A stretch of DNA of 33,641 bases, from positions 1-33,641 of the forward strand of contig JBOHTO010000034.1 in assembly GCA_050733695.1 (NCBI GenBank), given 5' to 3'. The notes beneath the pieces are model-generated. The model worked only from the letters and a program-made list of their open reading frames with translations. It was not told the DNA's origin and did no database searches. Within the stretch, counting starts at the first letter, position 1; the number at the start of each line of letters is the position of its first letter. Source of the stretch: JBOHTO01 sp050733695. GTDB lineage: Bacteria; Gemmatimonadota; Gemmatimonadetes; Gemmatimonadales; Gemmatimonadaceae. Made by a program: the position numbers and the translations under genes. Of this stretch, positions 21,935 to 29,566 are shown in pieces.

Positions 21935-22130
21935 GGATTTCGACTCCTCGATGGCCCGCTTCCCGGCGAGGACCTGATAGTGCTTCGCATCGTCACCAGG
22001 CGCTCCCGATAAGGAGATCGGTTTGGAAAACTCACGGATGCACGAAGTTCCGGTGACTGCCCTTCCCGCCTCGATTGACAAAACCTGCGCGTTCAGGCTC
22101 GGCAACAAGTTCTCTCACCTTCGGCGGCAC
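21935..22130 (-). pseudogene. hicA: hicA-like mRNA interferase remnant with frameshift
   Basis: From the GTG at 22130 the sequence reads VPPKVRELVAEPERAGFVNR, then GGKGSHRNFVHP, the double-stranded-RNA-binding-like fold of HicA with the catalytic His in GSHRNF. A TGA at 22034-22032 then ends the frame. One base further along, another frame continues FSKPISLSGAPGDDAKHYQV followed by AIEESKS, the conserved C-terminal half. A one-base insertion (the T at the start of TGAG) explains the break. The toxin would be cut at about 33 residues and lose the last strand and helix, so it is presumably inactive. Confidence 0.7.
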
Positions 22131-22146
22131 GCAATCACCTGGGTCC

Positions 22147-23031
22147 TTACACCCCGATCGGATGCCACGTTGTCTTGAACTCGACAAAGTCCCTGATGTC
22201 GTACACGCCCTGCGCCTCCGCTGAATACCAATCCAGCTTCTCCTCCGCATGGCGCGTTCTCACTCGCTTCACCGAATCCGCCGCGCCCAGCGCGAGCTCC
22301 CTCCTCTCCGCGGCTGCAACAACGGCGCTGATGCCGCGGATGTGCGCGTGCGTCGCGAACGTGGGCAGCAGCTCACGCCGGAATCCCGTGAGCAGGTTCA
22401 CCGCGCCGCCCGGCAGGTCCGACGTCGCCAGCATCTCGCCGAACACAATTGCGGGATACGGCTGCGTTTCCGAGGCCAGCGCGACAACCGTGTTCCCGCT
22501 CACGATCACCGGCGCGATCTGACTGACCAGGCCGAGCAGCGGATCGGCGTCCGATGCGATGACGCCCACTATTCCCATCGGCTCGGGCACAGTGAAGTTG
22601 AAGAAGGGACCCGCCACCGCATTCGTGTTGCCAATGACCTGCGCGTACTTGTCCGCCCACCCGGCGTAGTAGATCAGCCGATCCACCGAAGCCGCAACTT
22701 CCTTCTCGGCATCGCCCCGGGAAGAGTCCCCCGAACGCGCGATGGCGCCGGCCATCTCCGCAGATCGGCTCTCCAGCATCTCGCCCAGCCGGTACAGGAT
22801 CTGGCCGCGATTGTAAGGCGTGCGCCTCGCCCAATCCGGCCCTGCCTTCGCGGCCGCCTCCACCGCGTTGCGGATGTCCTTGCGCGTGCACTGCGGAATG
22901 TTGGCGAGGAACGCGCCGTCACTGCCAGCGCCCTCACGAATCGGAAAGACGCGCCCGCTCTCGGAGCGGATGAACTGCCCGCCCACGTACACCTTGGGAG
23001 TTCTGGTTATCGGAAGCCGTTGCCGCGTCAT
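22147..23031 (-). CDS. Aldehyde dehydrogenase-like protein without catalytic domain (ALDH16 second-half type)
   Basis: 294 residues from the ATG at 23031, overlapping the stop of the preceding ALDH gene by ATGA. It has the ALDH N-terminal pattern: KVYVGGQFIRSESGRVFPI, TRKDIRNAVEAAAKAGPDWA, NRGQILYRLGEMLESRSAEM, the membrane-like YYAGWADKY segment, and an NAD-binding fold region (PEPMGIVGVIASDADPLLGL, SGNTVVALAS). It ends after DLPGGAVNLLTG with YDIRDFVEFKTTWHPIGV. The catalytic domain with the nucleophilic Cys and general-base Glu is absent, and the normal PWNFP motif is replaced by ASDAD. This matches the inactive second half of ALDH16 proteins, here as a separate gene. It probably forms a complex with the full ALDH encoded just before it. 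Confidence 0.75.
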   Translation of the reverse strand: MTRQRLPITRTPKVYVGGQFIRSESGRVFPIREGAGSDGAFLANIPQCTRKDIRNAVEAAAKAGPDWARRTPYNRGQILYRLGEMLESRSAEMAGAIARSGDSSRGDAEKEVAASVDRLIYYAGWADKYAQVIGNTNAVAGPFFNFTVPEPMGIVGVIASDADPLLGLVSQIAPVIVSGNTVVALASETQPYPAIVFGEMLATSDLPGGAVNLLTGFRRELLPTFATHAHIRGISAVVAAAERRELALGAADSVKRVRTRHAEEKLDWYSAEAQGVYDIRDFVEFKTTWHPIGV

Positions 23032-24581
23032 CAGCCGAGCTTCGCGTAGTCGAGCAGTCCCTGTCGCCCGCCCTCGCGACCGAAACCCGACTCCTTGTAC
23101 CCGCCGAACGGCGACGATGGATCGAACTTGTTGAAGGTGTTGGCCCACACCACGCCCGCCTTCAGTTCGGTGCTCATCTTCAGAATCCGCGATCCCTTGT
23201 CGGTCCACACTCCCGCGGACAGGCCGTACATCGTGTTGTTGGCCCTCTCCACCGCCTCCTCCAGCGTGCGGAACGTGAGCACCGAAAGAACCGGTCCGAA
23301 TATCTCTTCCTGCGCGATGCGATGGCTCTGCGTCACGCCTGTGAACACTGTCGGCTTGAACCAGAACCCGTTGCCCGGCAGACGACACGACGGCGACTGA
23401 TACATCGTGGCCCCCGCGGTGACTCCGGAATCCACCAGCTCCGTGATGCGGTCGAGCTGGGCGCGGGAGTTGATGGCACCGATGTCCGTGTTCTTGTCGA
23501 GCGGGTTACCGACGCGCAGCACGTCGATGCGATTGCGCAGCTTCGTGACAAAGGCCTCGTGGATGGATTCCTGCACGAGCAGTCTGCTGCCTGCGCAGCA
23601 CACGTGCCCCTGGTTGAAGAAGATGCCGTTGATCACTCCCTCCACCGCCTGATCGATCGGCGAATCATCGAAGACGATGTTGGCGGCCTTTCCGCCGAGC
23701 TCCATCGTCATCTTCCTGTCGCTGCCTGCGATCTGCCGCATGATTCTCTTGCCGACTTCCGTGGAACCGGTGAACGCGACCTTTGCCGCCAGCGGATGGC
23801 CCATCACCGCCGCGCCGGTTTCTCCCGCACCGGTGACGAAGTTCACCACCCCCGGCGGCAGTTCGGCCTCATTAAGCAATTCCGCCAGCTTCAACGCCGT
23901 GACCGACGTCGTTTCGGCAGGCTTGAGCACCACCGTGTTCCCCATCGCCAGGGCGGGCGCGATCTTCCACGCCAGCATCAGCAGCGGGAAGTTCCACGGG
24001 ATCACCTGACCCACGACGCCTAGCGGATGCACTTCGACGCCCGGAATGGCGTACCCGATCTTGTCGGCCCAGCCCGCATGGTAGAAGAAGTGCGCGGCCA
24101 CCATGGGCACATCGAAGTCGCGCGATTCCCGGATGGGCTTGCCGCCATCGATCGTCTCGGCGACGGCGAACTCACGCGCGCGGTCCTGCACGAGACGCGC
24201 AATGCGGTAGAGATACTTGCCGCGTTCCCTGCCGGCCAGCTTCGACCACACGTTGTCGTACGCCTTCTGCGCCGCCCGGTACGCGGCGTCCACGTCATCG
24301 CCGTTCGCGCGCGCGATGCGCGACACGACCTTCTCGGTCGCGGGATCGATGGAGTCGAAGTATTCACCCGAGCCGGGCTCGACGAACCTGCCGCCGATGT
24401 AGAGGCCGTACTCGGCCTTGATCCCGGGATCGGCAGTCTCGGGTGCGGGATCGTACTCCCACAGATCGCCGAAGATGAGCTGCGGAATCGGCCCGCGATC
24501 GGCGCGCCTCGGGCCACCCTTCCGTCGCTGCACTGTCGCGCTGTCCGCCGCCAGCCGAGCCGCCGGCCGTGTGGTTGCCAT
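23031..24581 (-). CDS. NAD(P)-dependent aldehyde dehydrogenase (ALDH16 catalytic-half type)
   Basis: 516 residues from the ATG at 24581. All ALDH catalytic features are present: PWNFP with Asn197, the NAD-binding Lys220 in VVLKPAETT, FTGSTEVGK, general-base Glu294 in ELGGKAAN, nucleophile Cys328 in GHVCCAG and EEIFGPVLSV. The ~50-residue N-terminal extension (MATTRPAARLAADSA to GDLWEYDPAPE) precedes the usual start of the family. Spatially it is bracketed by deoC upstream and the ALDH-like half-protein downstream, each with a four-base overlap. The most economical role is oxidation of acetaldehyde, or of the triose aldehyde, released by deoxyribose-phosphate aldolase. Specificity is inferred from context. 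Confidence 0.9.
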   Translation of the reverse strand: MATTRPAARLAADSATVQRRKGGPRRADRGPIPQLIFGDLWEYDPAPETADPGIKAEYGLYIGGRFVEPGSGEYFDSIDPATEKVVSRIARANGDDVDAAYRAAQKAYDNVWSKLAGRERGKYLYRIARLVQDRAREFAVAETIDGGKPIRESRDFDVPMVAAHFFYHAGWADKIGYAIPGVEVHPLGVVGQVIPWNFPLLMLAWKIAPALAMGNTVVLKPAETTSVTALKLAELLNEAELPPGVVNFVTGAGETGAAVMGHPLAAKVAFTGSTEVGKRIMRQIAGSDRKMTMELGGKAANIVFDDSPIDQAVEGVINGIFFNQGHVCCAGSRLLVQESIHEAFVTKLRNRIDVLRVGNPLDKNTDIGAINSRAQLDRITELVDSGVTAGATMYQSPSCRLPGNGFWFKPTVFTGVTQSHRIAQEEIFGPVLSVLTFRTLEEAVERANNTMYGLSAGVWTDKGSRILKMSTELKAGVVWANTFNKFDPSSPFGGYKESGFGREGGRQGLLDYAKLG

Positions 24582-25519
24582 CAGTAGCTCTCCGCCGCTT
24601 CCGTGAAGTGGTATGGCGCCTGATACGCTCCCGTCTTCTCCTTCTCGATCTGCCGCAACAGATCGTTCAGGAGCGAACTCGCACCGAAGCGATAGCGCGT
24701 CGAGTTCAACCACGCATCGCCCAGCGTTTCCTTCACCGCGACGAGATAGTGCAGCGCCTGCCTGGCCGTGCGGATTCCGCCGGCCGGCTTCATCCCGATC
24801 GCGCTACCCGTCTCGAGGTAGAAATCACGGATGGCCTCGAGCATCACCTGCGTATTGGCTAGTGTGGCCGCACCGGATGCCTTGCCCGTGCTCGTCTTGA
24901 TGAAGTCGCCGTCGCGAATGGCGCGCATCGCAATGTACGACGCCGCCCTGATCCTGTCGTAGCTCCCGAGCTCGGACACTTCCAGTATCACCTTCAGCGT
25001 CGCGTCGCCGCATATGCCAACGACGGATGCGATCTCGTCCTGCACCCGTGCGAACTCGCCGGCCAGAAACTCGCCGCGGTTGATGACCATGTCCACCTCG
25101 TCCGCCCCGTCGGATACGGCCTGCTTCACCTCTGCCAGCCGGATCCTGAGCGGGGTCTGCCCCGAGGGGAAGCCGGTGGCAACCGATGCGACCTTGATGT
25201 GCGTGTCGGCGAGCAGCCGTGCCGCTGATTTCACCAGCGCCGGGTAGATGCACACGGCCGCGACCGGAGGGACATCCGGATCATCGCCCGGCCGTCGGGC
25301 CTTGGCGCAGAGCGATGCGACCTTGCCCGGCGTATCCTTGCCTTCCAGCGTGGTGAGATCGACCATGGAGACAGCGGTCGTCAGCCCCCACAGCTTGGAG
25401 CTCTTCTTGATGCTCCGCGTCTGGAACTTTGCGACGCGCTCCTCGATGCCGACCTGGTCGACAGGGCCGACGTCGTCGAAAAGACGAGTGAATGCCGTTC
25501 GCCGCGCGGTGGACATCAT
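24581..25519 (-). CDS. deoC: Deoxyribose-phosphate aldolase
   Basis: 312 residues from the ATG at 25519 (MMSTARR). The class I aldolase active site is visible: Asp143 in EVDMVIN, the Schiff-base Lys208 in DFIKTSTGK, and Lys244 in GMKPAGGIR. The enzyme cleaves 2-deoxy-D-ribose 5-phosphate to acetaldehyde and glyceraldehyde 3-phosphate in deoxynucleoside breakdown. Compared with the ~220-250-residue bacterial DeoC it has an N-terminal extension of about 50 residues (RLFDDVGPVDQVGIEERVAK), as in the longer forms. It is the first gene of a coupled operon with two ALDH genes. In-frame ATGs further upstream would overlap the divergent control region and are rejected. Confidence 0.92.
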   Translation of the reverse strand: MMSTARRTAFTRLFDDVGPVDQVGIEERVAKFQTRSIKKSSKLWGLTTAVSMVDLTTLEGKDTPGKVASLCAKARRPGDDPDVPPVAAVCIYPALVKSAARLLADTHIKVASVATGFPSGQTPLRIRLAEVKQAVSDGADEVDMVINRGEFLAGEFARVQDEIASVVGICGDATLKVILEVSELGSYDRIRAASYIAMRAIRDGDFIKTSTGKASGAATLANTQVMLEAIRDFYLETGSAIGMKPAGGIRTARQALHYLVAVKETLGDAWLNSTRYRFGASSLLNDLLRQIEKEKTGAYQAPYHFTEAAESY

Positions 25520-25660
25520 GGTCCTAATATCGGCGGGCGGGCGCGAAGCCGCCAATCCTGCACTGTCTTCGGTCGCAGCCGGCGGCCGCGGAGATCCCGA
25601 TCGCGCGGCACGCGAGCGGAGCGGACCATCCCCGCAGTCGCGCGCCCCGTCACGAACAGG

Positions 25661-25677
25661 TTGTCGGCCGCCGACAA
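25661..25677. promoter_or_regulatory. Perfect palindrome in the deoC/DUF5916 divergent region, candidate operator
   Basis: TTGTCGGC-C-GCCGACAA is a perfect inverted repeat with 8-base arms and one central base, ending 18 bases before the DUF5916 ATG and lying 140 bases upstream of deoC. Its size and symmetry fit a binding site for a dimeric regulator (LacI/DeoR/TetR style). It could alternatively fold as a short hairpin in the leader of the DUF5916 mRNA. No regulator gene is adjacent. Confidence 0.5.
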
Positions 25678-25695
25678 AGGCCGCACCTTTCGCCC

Positions 25696-28095
25696 ATGAA
25701 TAGCGTCCTCGCTCTCGCCCTCCCCCTCGTACTGGGCAACCTCGCCGCGACACTCGCCACGGGTCCGATCCACAACGGCCGTGCCCGGGAGCTCGACGTT
25801 AGGCCTCCTCGAATCGACGCGACGATCACCGTCGACGGTTTCCTGAACGAAGCACCGTGGGGCGAGGCAGCGATGCTCACGGGCTTCTCCCGCTACGCGC
25901 CCACCGATGGAGTCGCCGCCGATGACTCCACCGAGGTGCTCGTCTGGTACTCGCCGCGCGCCATCCATTTCGGCATCCGCGCCTTCGCACCGGCGGGCAC
26001 GGTGAACGCCACGCTCGCCGACCGCGACCGGATCTACAGCGACGACTACATCGGCATCTTCCTCGCGACCTTCAACGACGGCCGGCAGGCGACTGTGTTC
26101 GCGGTCAACCCGCTCGGCGTCCAGGGGGATGGGATCGTCGTGGAGCGCGGCGCCAGCTCGGGTGGCGCGTTCGGCGGCATCGTCACCGGGCGCGAGCCCA
26201 CCGACATCGCGCCGGACTACATCTTCCGATCGAGAGGGCGCGTCACCGACTTCGGCTACGAAGTCGAGATCAGCATCCCGTTCGAGAGTCTGCGCTATCA
26301 GTCGGCATCCACGCAGACGTGGGGGATCAACGTGCTGCGGCGAGTACAGAGCCGCGGCTACGAGTACAGTTGGGCACCGGCCGAGCGCGCCGAGGCATCG
26401 TACATCGGGCAGTTCGGCAGGCTCGAAGGACTCACGGGACTCGAGCGCGGCCTCGTGCTCGATGTCAACCCTGTCTTCACCGCGCGCTCGCTCGGTACCG
26501 TCGCAGCCGGGTCGGGAGATTTCGCGCGCGAGTCGGAGCAGGAGGTTGGCGGCAACGTACGCTGGGGCATCAGCAACGACTGGACCTTGAACGGGACGGT
26601 CAATCCCGACTTCGCCGAGGTCGAGTCGGACGCGGGACAGATCGTGAACGATCCGCGCCGCGCGCTCTTCTTCGCCGAGCGGCGCCCCTTCTTCCTCGAG
26701 GGGATCGAGCAGTTCACCGTCCCCAACAATCTCATCCATACGCGACGCATCGCCGATCCGCTCGGCGCGGCAAAGATCACGGGGCGTCGCGGCGGGACGA
26801 GCGTCGCCTACCTCGCCGCTGTGGACGGCGAGGCGGTGTCGTTCACCGGCAGCGCGAAGCCGGTGTACAATCTGCTCCGCGTGCAGCAGGATCTCGGCCG
26901 CTCATCCCGGATCGGGATGGTCTACACCGACCGCGTGGATGGTGACTTCTCCAACCGCGTGTTCGGTGTTGATGGCCGGCTGGTCTGGCGCACGAGCAAC
27001 AGCGCGCAGTTCCAGGTCGCTGGCAGCCGAAGCCGCGCACCCGGCGGGGACGCGCGCACCGGCACCGTGTTCATGGCCGACCTGCGGCACACGGGCCGCG
27101 TGTTCAACGCACGCTGGCGGATCAACGCGCTGCACGATGATTTCGAAACACAGAGCGGATTCATCAACCGGCCCGCGGTTGCCACGGCTCAGCTCAGCCA
27201 CAGCTACACCCTGTACGGTGGCGAGGGCGCGCTGATCGAGAGCGCGAACCTGAACCTCGTGCTCGACGGTACGTGGAAGTACGAGCGCTTCGTCCATGGC
27301 GACGACATACTCGAGAAGAAGCTGCACTTCAACAACAATTTCATCCTGCGAGGCGGGTGGGAGGCGGGCGCATCGGTACTGGTCGAGACGTTCGGCTTCG
27401 ATCCCGATCTGTATTCGGATCTCCGCGTCCAGCGCTCGTCGGCGGGCGGAGTGGTGACGTACGAACCGTTCACCGGGCGACCGCGCATCCCGAACCTCGA
27501 CTACGTGGTCTCGCTCAGTACGCCGAACTTCCGTCGTGTCTCCGCGAGCGCGCAGTACGTATGGGGGCGCGACGAGAACTTCTACGAATGGACGTCGGCC
27601 GACATCTACTGGATCTCCGGGAGGATCAGCTTCCGCCCCACCGAGCAGCTCCGCCTCGTGACGAGCTACAACGAGCAGTCATACAGGAGGCGGAGCGACG
27701 GGTCGACGGTGGCGCGCACGCGCATCCCGCGTCTCCGCGCCGAGTATCAGATCACGCGCTCGATCTTCGTCCGCGCCGTGGCCGAGTATCGCGCCGATTA
27801 CGCGGATGACCTGCGGGAATCCGATCGGAGCAACGACCCGCTGTACCGAGAGACATCGGCCGGACTGGTGCGGGCGCGCGGCTTCACGACCGTGGACCGC
27901 CGTGCGAATCACGTCAACTCGCTCAGGCCGGAGCTCCTGTTCTCGTATCTGCCGGCGCCGGGCACGGTGATCTACGCAGGGTACGGCGGGATGCTGGTCG
28001 AGCCGGACGCGTTCCGGCTGGGGCGCGGGGAGGGCGAGTTGCGGCGCCAGGCGGACGCGTTCTTCGTGAAGATGAGCTATCTGTTCCGGCTGTAG
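25696..28095 (+). CDS. DUF5916 protein (CBM9-like domain plus predicted outer-membrane beta-barrel)
   Basis: 799 residues. Residues 1-22 look like a signal peptide (MNSVLALALPLVLGNLAATL). Residues 35-230 form a carbohydrate-binding-module-9-like domain: IDATITVDGFLNEAPWGEAA, STEVLVWYSPRAIHFGIRAF and FGYEVEISIPFESLRY. The DUF5916 hallmark NPDFAEVESDAGQIVNDPR, with ALFFAERRPFFLEG, follows at about residues 310-345. The rest alternates aromatic and polar residues in short strands (GTWKYERFVHGDDILEKKLH and similar) and ends with a terminal aromatic-type residue pair (YLFRL), as in outer-membrane barrels. Function is unproven; binding or import of a saccharide or other polymer is inferred. Divergent from deoC. 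Confidence 0.85.
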   Translation: MNSVLALALPLVLGNLAATLATGPIHNGRARELDVRPPRIDATITVDGFLNEAPWGEAAMLTGFSRYAPTDGVAADDSTEVLVWYSPRAIHFGIRAFAPAGTVNATLADRDRIYSDDYIGIFLATFNDGRQATVFAVNPLGVQGDGIVVERGASSGGAFGGIVTGREPTDIAPDYIFRSRGRVTDFGYEVEISIPFESLRYQSASTQTWGINVLRRVQSRGYEYSWAPAERAEASYIGQFGRLEGLTGLERGLVLDVNPVFTARSLGTVAAGSGDFARESEQEVGGNVRWGISNDWTLNGTVNPDFAEVESDAGQIVNDPRRALFFAERRPFFLEGIEQFTVPNNLIHTRRIADPLGAAKITGRRGGTSVAYLAAVDGEAVSFTGSAKPVYNLLRVQQDLGRSSRIGMVYTDRVDGDFSNRVFGVDGRLVWRTSNSAQFQVAGSRSRAPGGDARTGTVFMADLRHTGRVFNARWRINALHDDFETQSGFINRPAVATAQLSHSYTLYGGEGALIESANLNLVLDGTWKYERFVHGDDILEKKLHFNNNFILRGGWEAGASVLVETFGFDPDLYSDLRVQRSSAGGVVTYEPFTGRPRIPNLDYVVSLSTPNFRRVSASAQYVWGRDENFYEWTSADIYWISGRISFRPTEQLRLVTSYNEQSYRRRSDGSTVARTRIPRLRAEYQITRSIFVRAVAEYRADYADDLRESDRSNDPLYRETSAGLVRARGFTTVDRRANHVNSLRPELLFSYLPAPGTVIYAGYGGMLVEPDAFRLGRGEGELRRQADAFFVKMSYLFRL

Positions 28096-28227
28096 CGATC
28101 GGCGCCGAAGGAGATCCACAGCGGCTTGTCGGCTTGAAACGGGATGAACCGACGCGACGCGCGCATGATTGGATGGCGCCTTTGATCTGCTGGTCGAGCT
28201 TGCGTGCACATGCGGTGTCGGGCAAGG

Positions 28228-28591
28228 TCATGCGACCGTCACGGATTCACTCAGCCCGAGATCCTGCAGGACCTGGCGAAGTTCGGTCGCGATAGCATCA
28301 GCCGCTTCTGTCGAGACCGTCACCGAGAACTCCACCCCGATCTTCAGCTCCGAACCCGCCCGCAGTCTGGGGAGGATCCTGGTGCCGAGCCAATGCGATG
28401 GCAAACTCGTCCGGGTTGAACGCGCGCTCTTCGCGGACTTCCTTCCGGGGGGTGGCGACCTTGTACCAGGGTTCCCTTCAGTGCTCGCCCGCGTTCGGGT
28501 CGGTGGGATCGTCGCTCAACGGGAGCGCGGTGCTTTCGGCGCGAAGGATGCTTTCGATGTCACGCGATGCTGGTTCGCTCAATCGGTTCAC
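28228..28591 (-). pseudogene. DUF499-like ATPase remnant (N- and C-terminal ends joined, centre deleted)
   Basis: From the GTG at 28591 (overlapping the DUF2283 stop by GTGA) the frame reads MNRLSEPASRDIESILRAES, then DDPTDPNAGEH and a TGA. Past that stop the same frame continues PWYKVATPRKEVREERAFNP then DEFAIAL. Both segments resemble the N-terminus of large DUF499 ATPases as I remember them. After about 28390 the resemblance jumps frame to LRAGSELKIGVEFSVTVSTE and ATELRQVLQDLGLSESVTVA, ending at 28228, which looks like the C-terminus of the same family. More than 900 residues, including the ATPase core, would be missing. It is clearly non-functional; family naming is from memory and needs a profile search. 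Confidence 0.45.
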
Positions 28592-28788
28592 TCCGATGTC
28601 TGGAACTCCATCCGACGCGTTTCCGTAACGCGCCGGGAAGCGTCCAGGATTTCGAGGGACACGAGGTTCCCGTCATCGTCGTAGTCAAGGATCACGCCGG
28701 GCTTGTCTTCGTCGCTCTCTGCCACCGGTACACCGTCTCTCAGAACGACAGTCAATGTGTCGGTCCTGTGATCGTAGATCACTTTCAT
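28588..28788 (-). CDS. DUF2283 family small protein
   Basis: 66 residues, MKVIYDHRTDTLTVVLRDGV, then AESDEDKPGVILDYDDDGNL, then SLEILDASRRV. This is the complete DUF2283 pattern (a D-x-D-L early strand and the acidic VILDYD-DGN-V-LEILDAS). Its ATG overlaps the stop of the DUF4258 gene (ATGA), and its stop overlaps the GTG of the DUF499-like remnant. DUF4258-DUF2283 pairs behave as small two-gene modules, often suspected to be TA-like, but the activity is unproven. The gene itself looks intact. Confidence 0.82.
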   Translation of the reverse strand: MKVIYDHRTDTLTVVLRDGVPVAESDEDKPGVILDYDDDGNLVSLEILDASRRVTETRRMEFQTSE

Positions 28789-29060
28789 GCGTCTGGTCTC
28801 CAGTACTTCGTGATGTTACTTGTGCGATAGGCCGTTACAACCTGGGCAGGGGTCCGGTCAACGTCCACGAAGACCCGAACAAGATACCTTCTCCCGCCTG
28901 ATTCGAACCGGGACTGCAGGACATCGCGGCCGGGGCGCACCGCCGTCCGCTGATCTGGCGCCGCGAGAACCCCCCGGATAGTGGCCTCGTCCAGCCCTCG
29001 ACGCTTCATCTCCTCGGCGGCGTGCTGGCTGATCGCGAACTCCAGGATGGGCCCGGCCAC
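28785..29060 (-). CDS. DUF4258 family protein (possible toxin-like partner)
   Basis: 91 residues from the GTG at 29060: MAGPILEFAISQHAAEEMKR, then RGLDEATIRGVLAAPDQRTA, then RRYLVRVFVDVDRTPAQVVT and AYRTSNITKYWRPDA. The opening '-F-IS-HA-EEM--RGL' and the later VV-AYRTS-I-KYW are the DUF4258 hallmarks, a small fold distantly related to RelE-like folds. A GTG start at 29060 gives a normal length; longer in-frame starts reach into the DUF1156-like remnant. It is coupled to DUF2283 by ATGA. Confidence 0.78.
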   Translation of the reverse strand: MAGPILEFAISQHAAEEMKRRGLDEATIRGVLAAPDQRTAVRPGRDVLQSRFESGGRRYLVRVFVDVDRTPAQVVTAYRTSNITKYWRPDA

Positions 29061-29065
29061 CGCGG

Positions 29066-29262
29066 CTACCTTGGCCCCGCCAGCAGCATCGCGTCGAGCA
29101 GGAGCTTCTCTTCGCTGCCCTTCGGGTAGAGCGCCGAGAGCGCGTTGGCGAGCCGCAGGAAGTCGGGGCCGCGCTCCTGCTCCGACTTGAGCAGCTCGCC
29201 GATCGGCCGCAGGCGCACGACGTCCTTCCTGGTCGCGATCACTCGGCCTTCCCACTTGGGCA
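29066..29262 (-). pseudogene. C-terminal remnant of a DUF1156-type DNA methylase gene
   Basis: The minus strand reads KWEGRVIATRKDVVRLRPIG, then ELLKSEQERGPDFLRLANAL and SALYPKGSEEKLLLDAMLLA, stopping at 29066. I recall this ending, with LANALSALYP and KRLLDAMLLA, from DUF1156 adenine methylases. Only about 60 residues remain. At 29262 the sequence changes frame into a DHFR-like piece, so the 5' part of the gene has been deleted and replaced. With the DUF499-like remnant downstream, it suggests the DUF1156/DUF499 defence pairing. Assignment is from memory and modest. Confidence 0.45.
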
Positions 29263-29480
29263 GGGCCACGGCTGCGACCGTCTGGCCTCCGGGCCGACGA
29301 GAGACCGCAACATCCACTCGTAAGTGGCCGAGCTCATTGCGAGTGCGCCCACATGCCGGATGAACTCCGGGTAGCTCGTGGCCTCGACGTCGCCGAGCGG
29401 GAAGAGCCACTCCAGCGAATCGTCCGCGGCGGCGATGAACCCGTCGAGGCTGACGGCCGTGTAGTACTGGTCTTCACGGG
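29263..29480 (-). pseudogene. Dihydrofolate reductase/RibD C-terminal family fragment
   Basis: The frame reads QYYTAVSLDGFIAAADDSLE, then WLFPLGDVEATSYPEFIRHV, then GALAMSSATYEWMLRSLV, close to the 'YYTA-SLDGFIA--DDSLDWLF' opening of small DHFR-like (RibD C-terminal) proteins. It breaks off after QPWPCP at about 29262, where a typical family member continues 'WVFT'. The C-terminal two thirds are lost, and the frame runs into the methylase remnant. It is a dead fragment from an unrelated gene. Confidence 0.65.
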
Positions 29481-29566
29481 AGTGAATCTGCCGCAAATGC
29501 CGACACGGGGCGAAGGGCAGAGCGTGCGCAATCAACGTTCGGCCGATTCCAGAACTGCATGATGTG

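Noticed and set aside
29061..29255. Extension of the DUF4258 protein upstream to 29255
   Set aside because: The added part is an out-of-frame reading of the DUF1156-like remnant and is not DUF4258-like.
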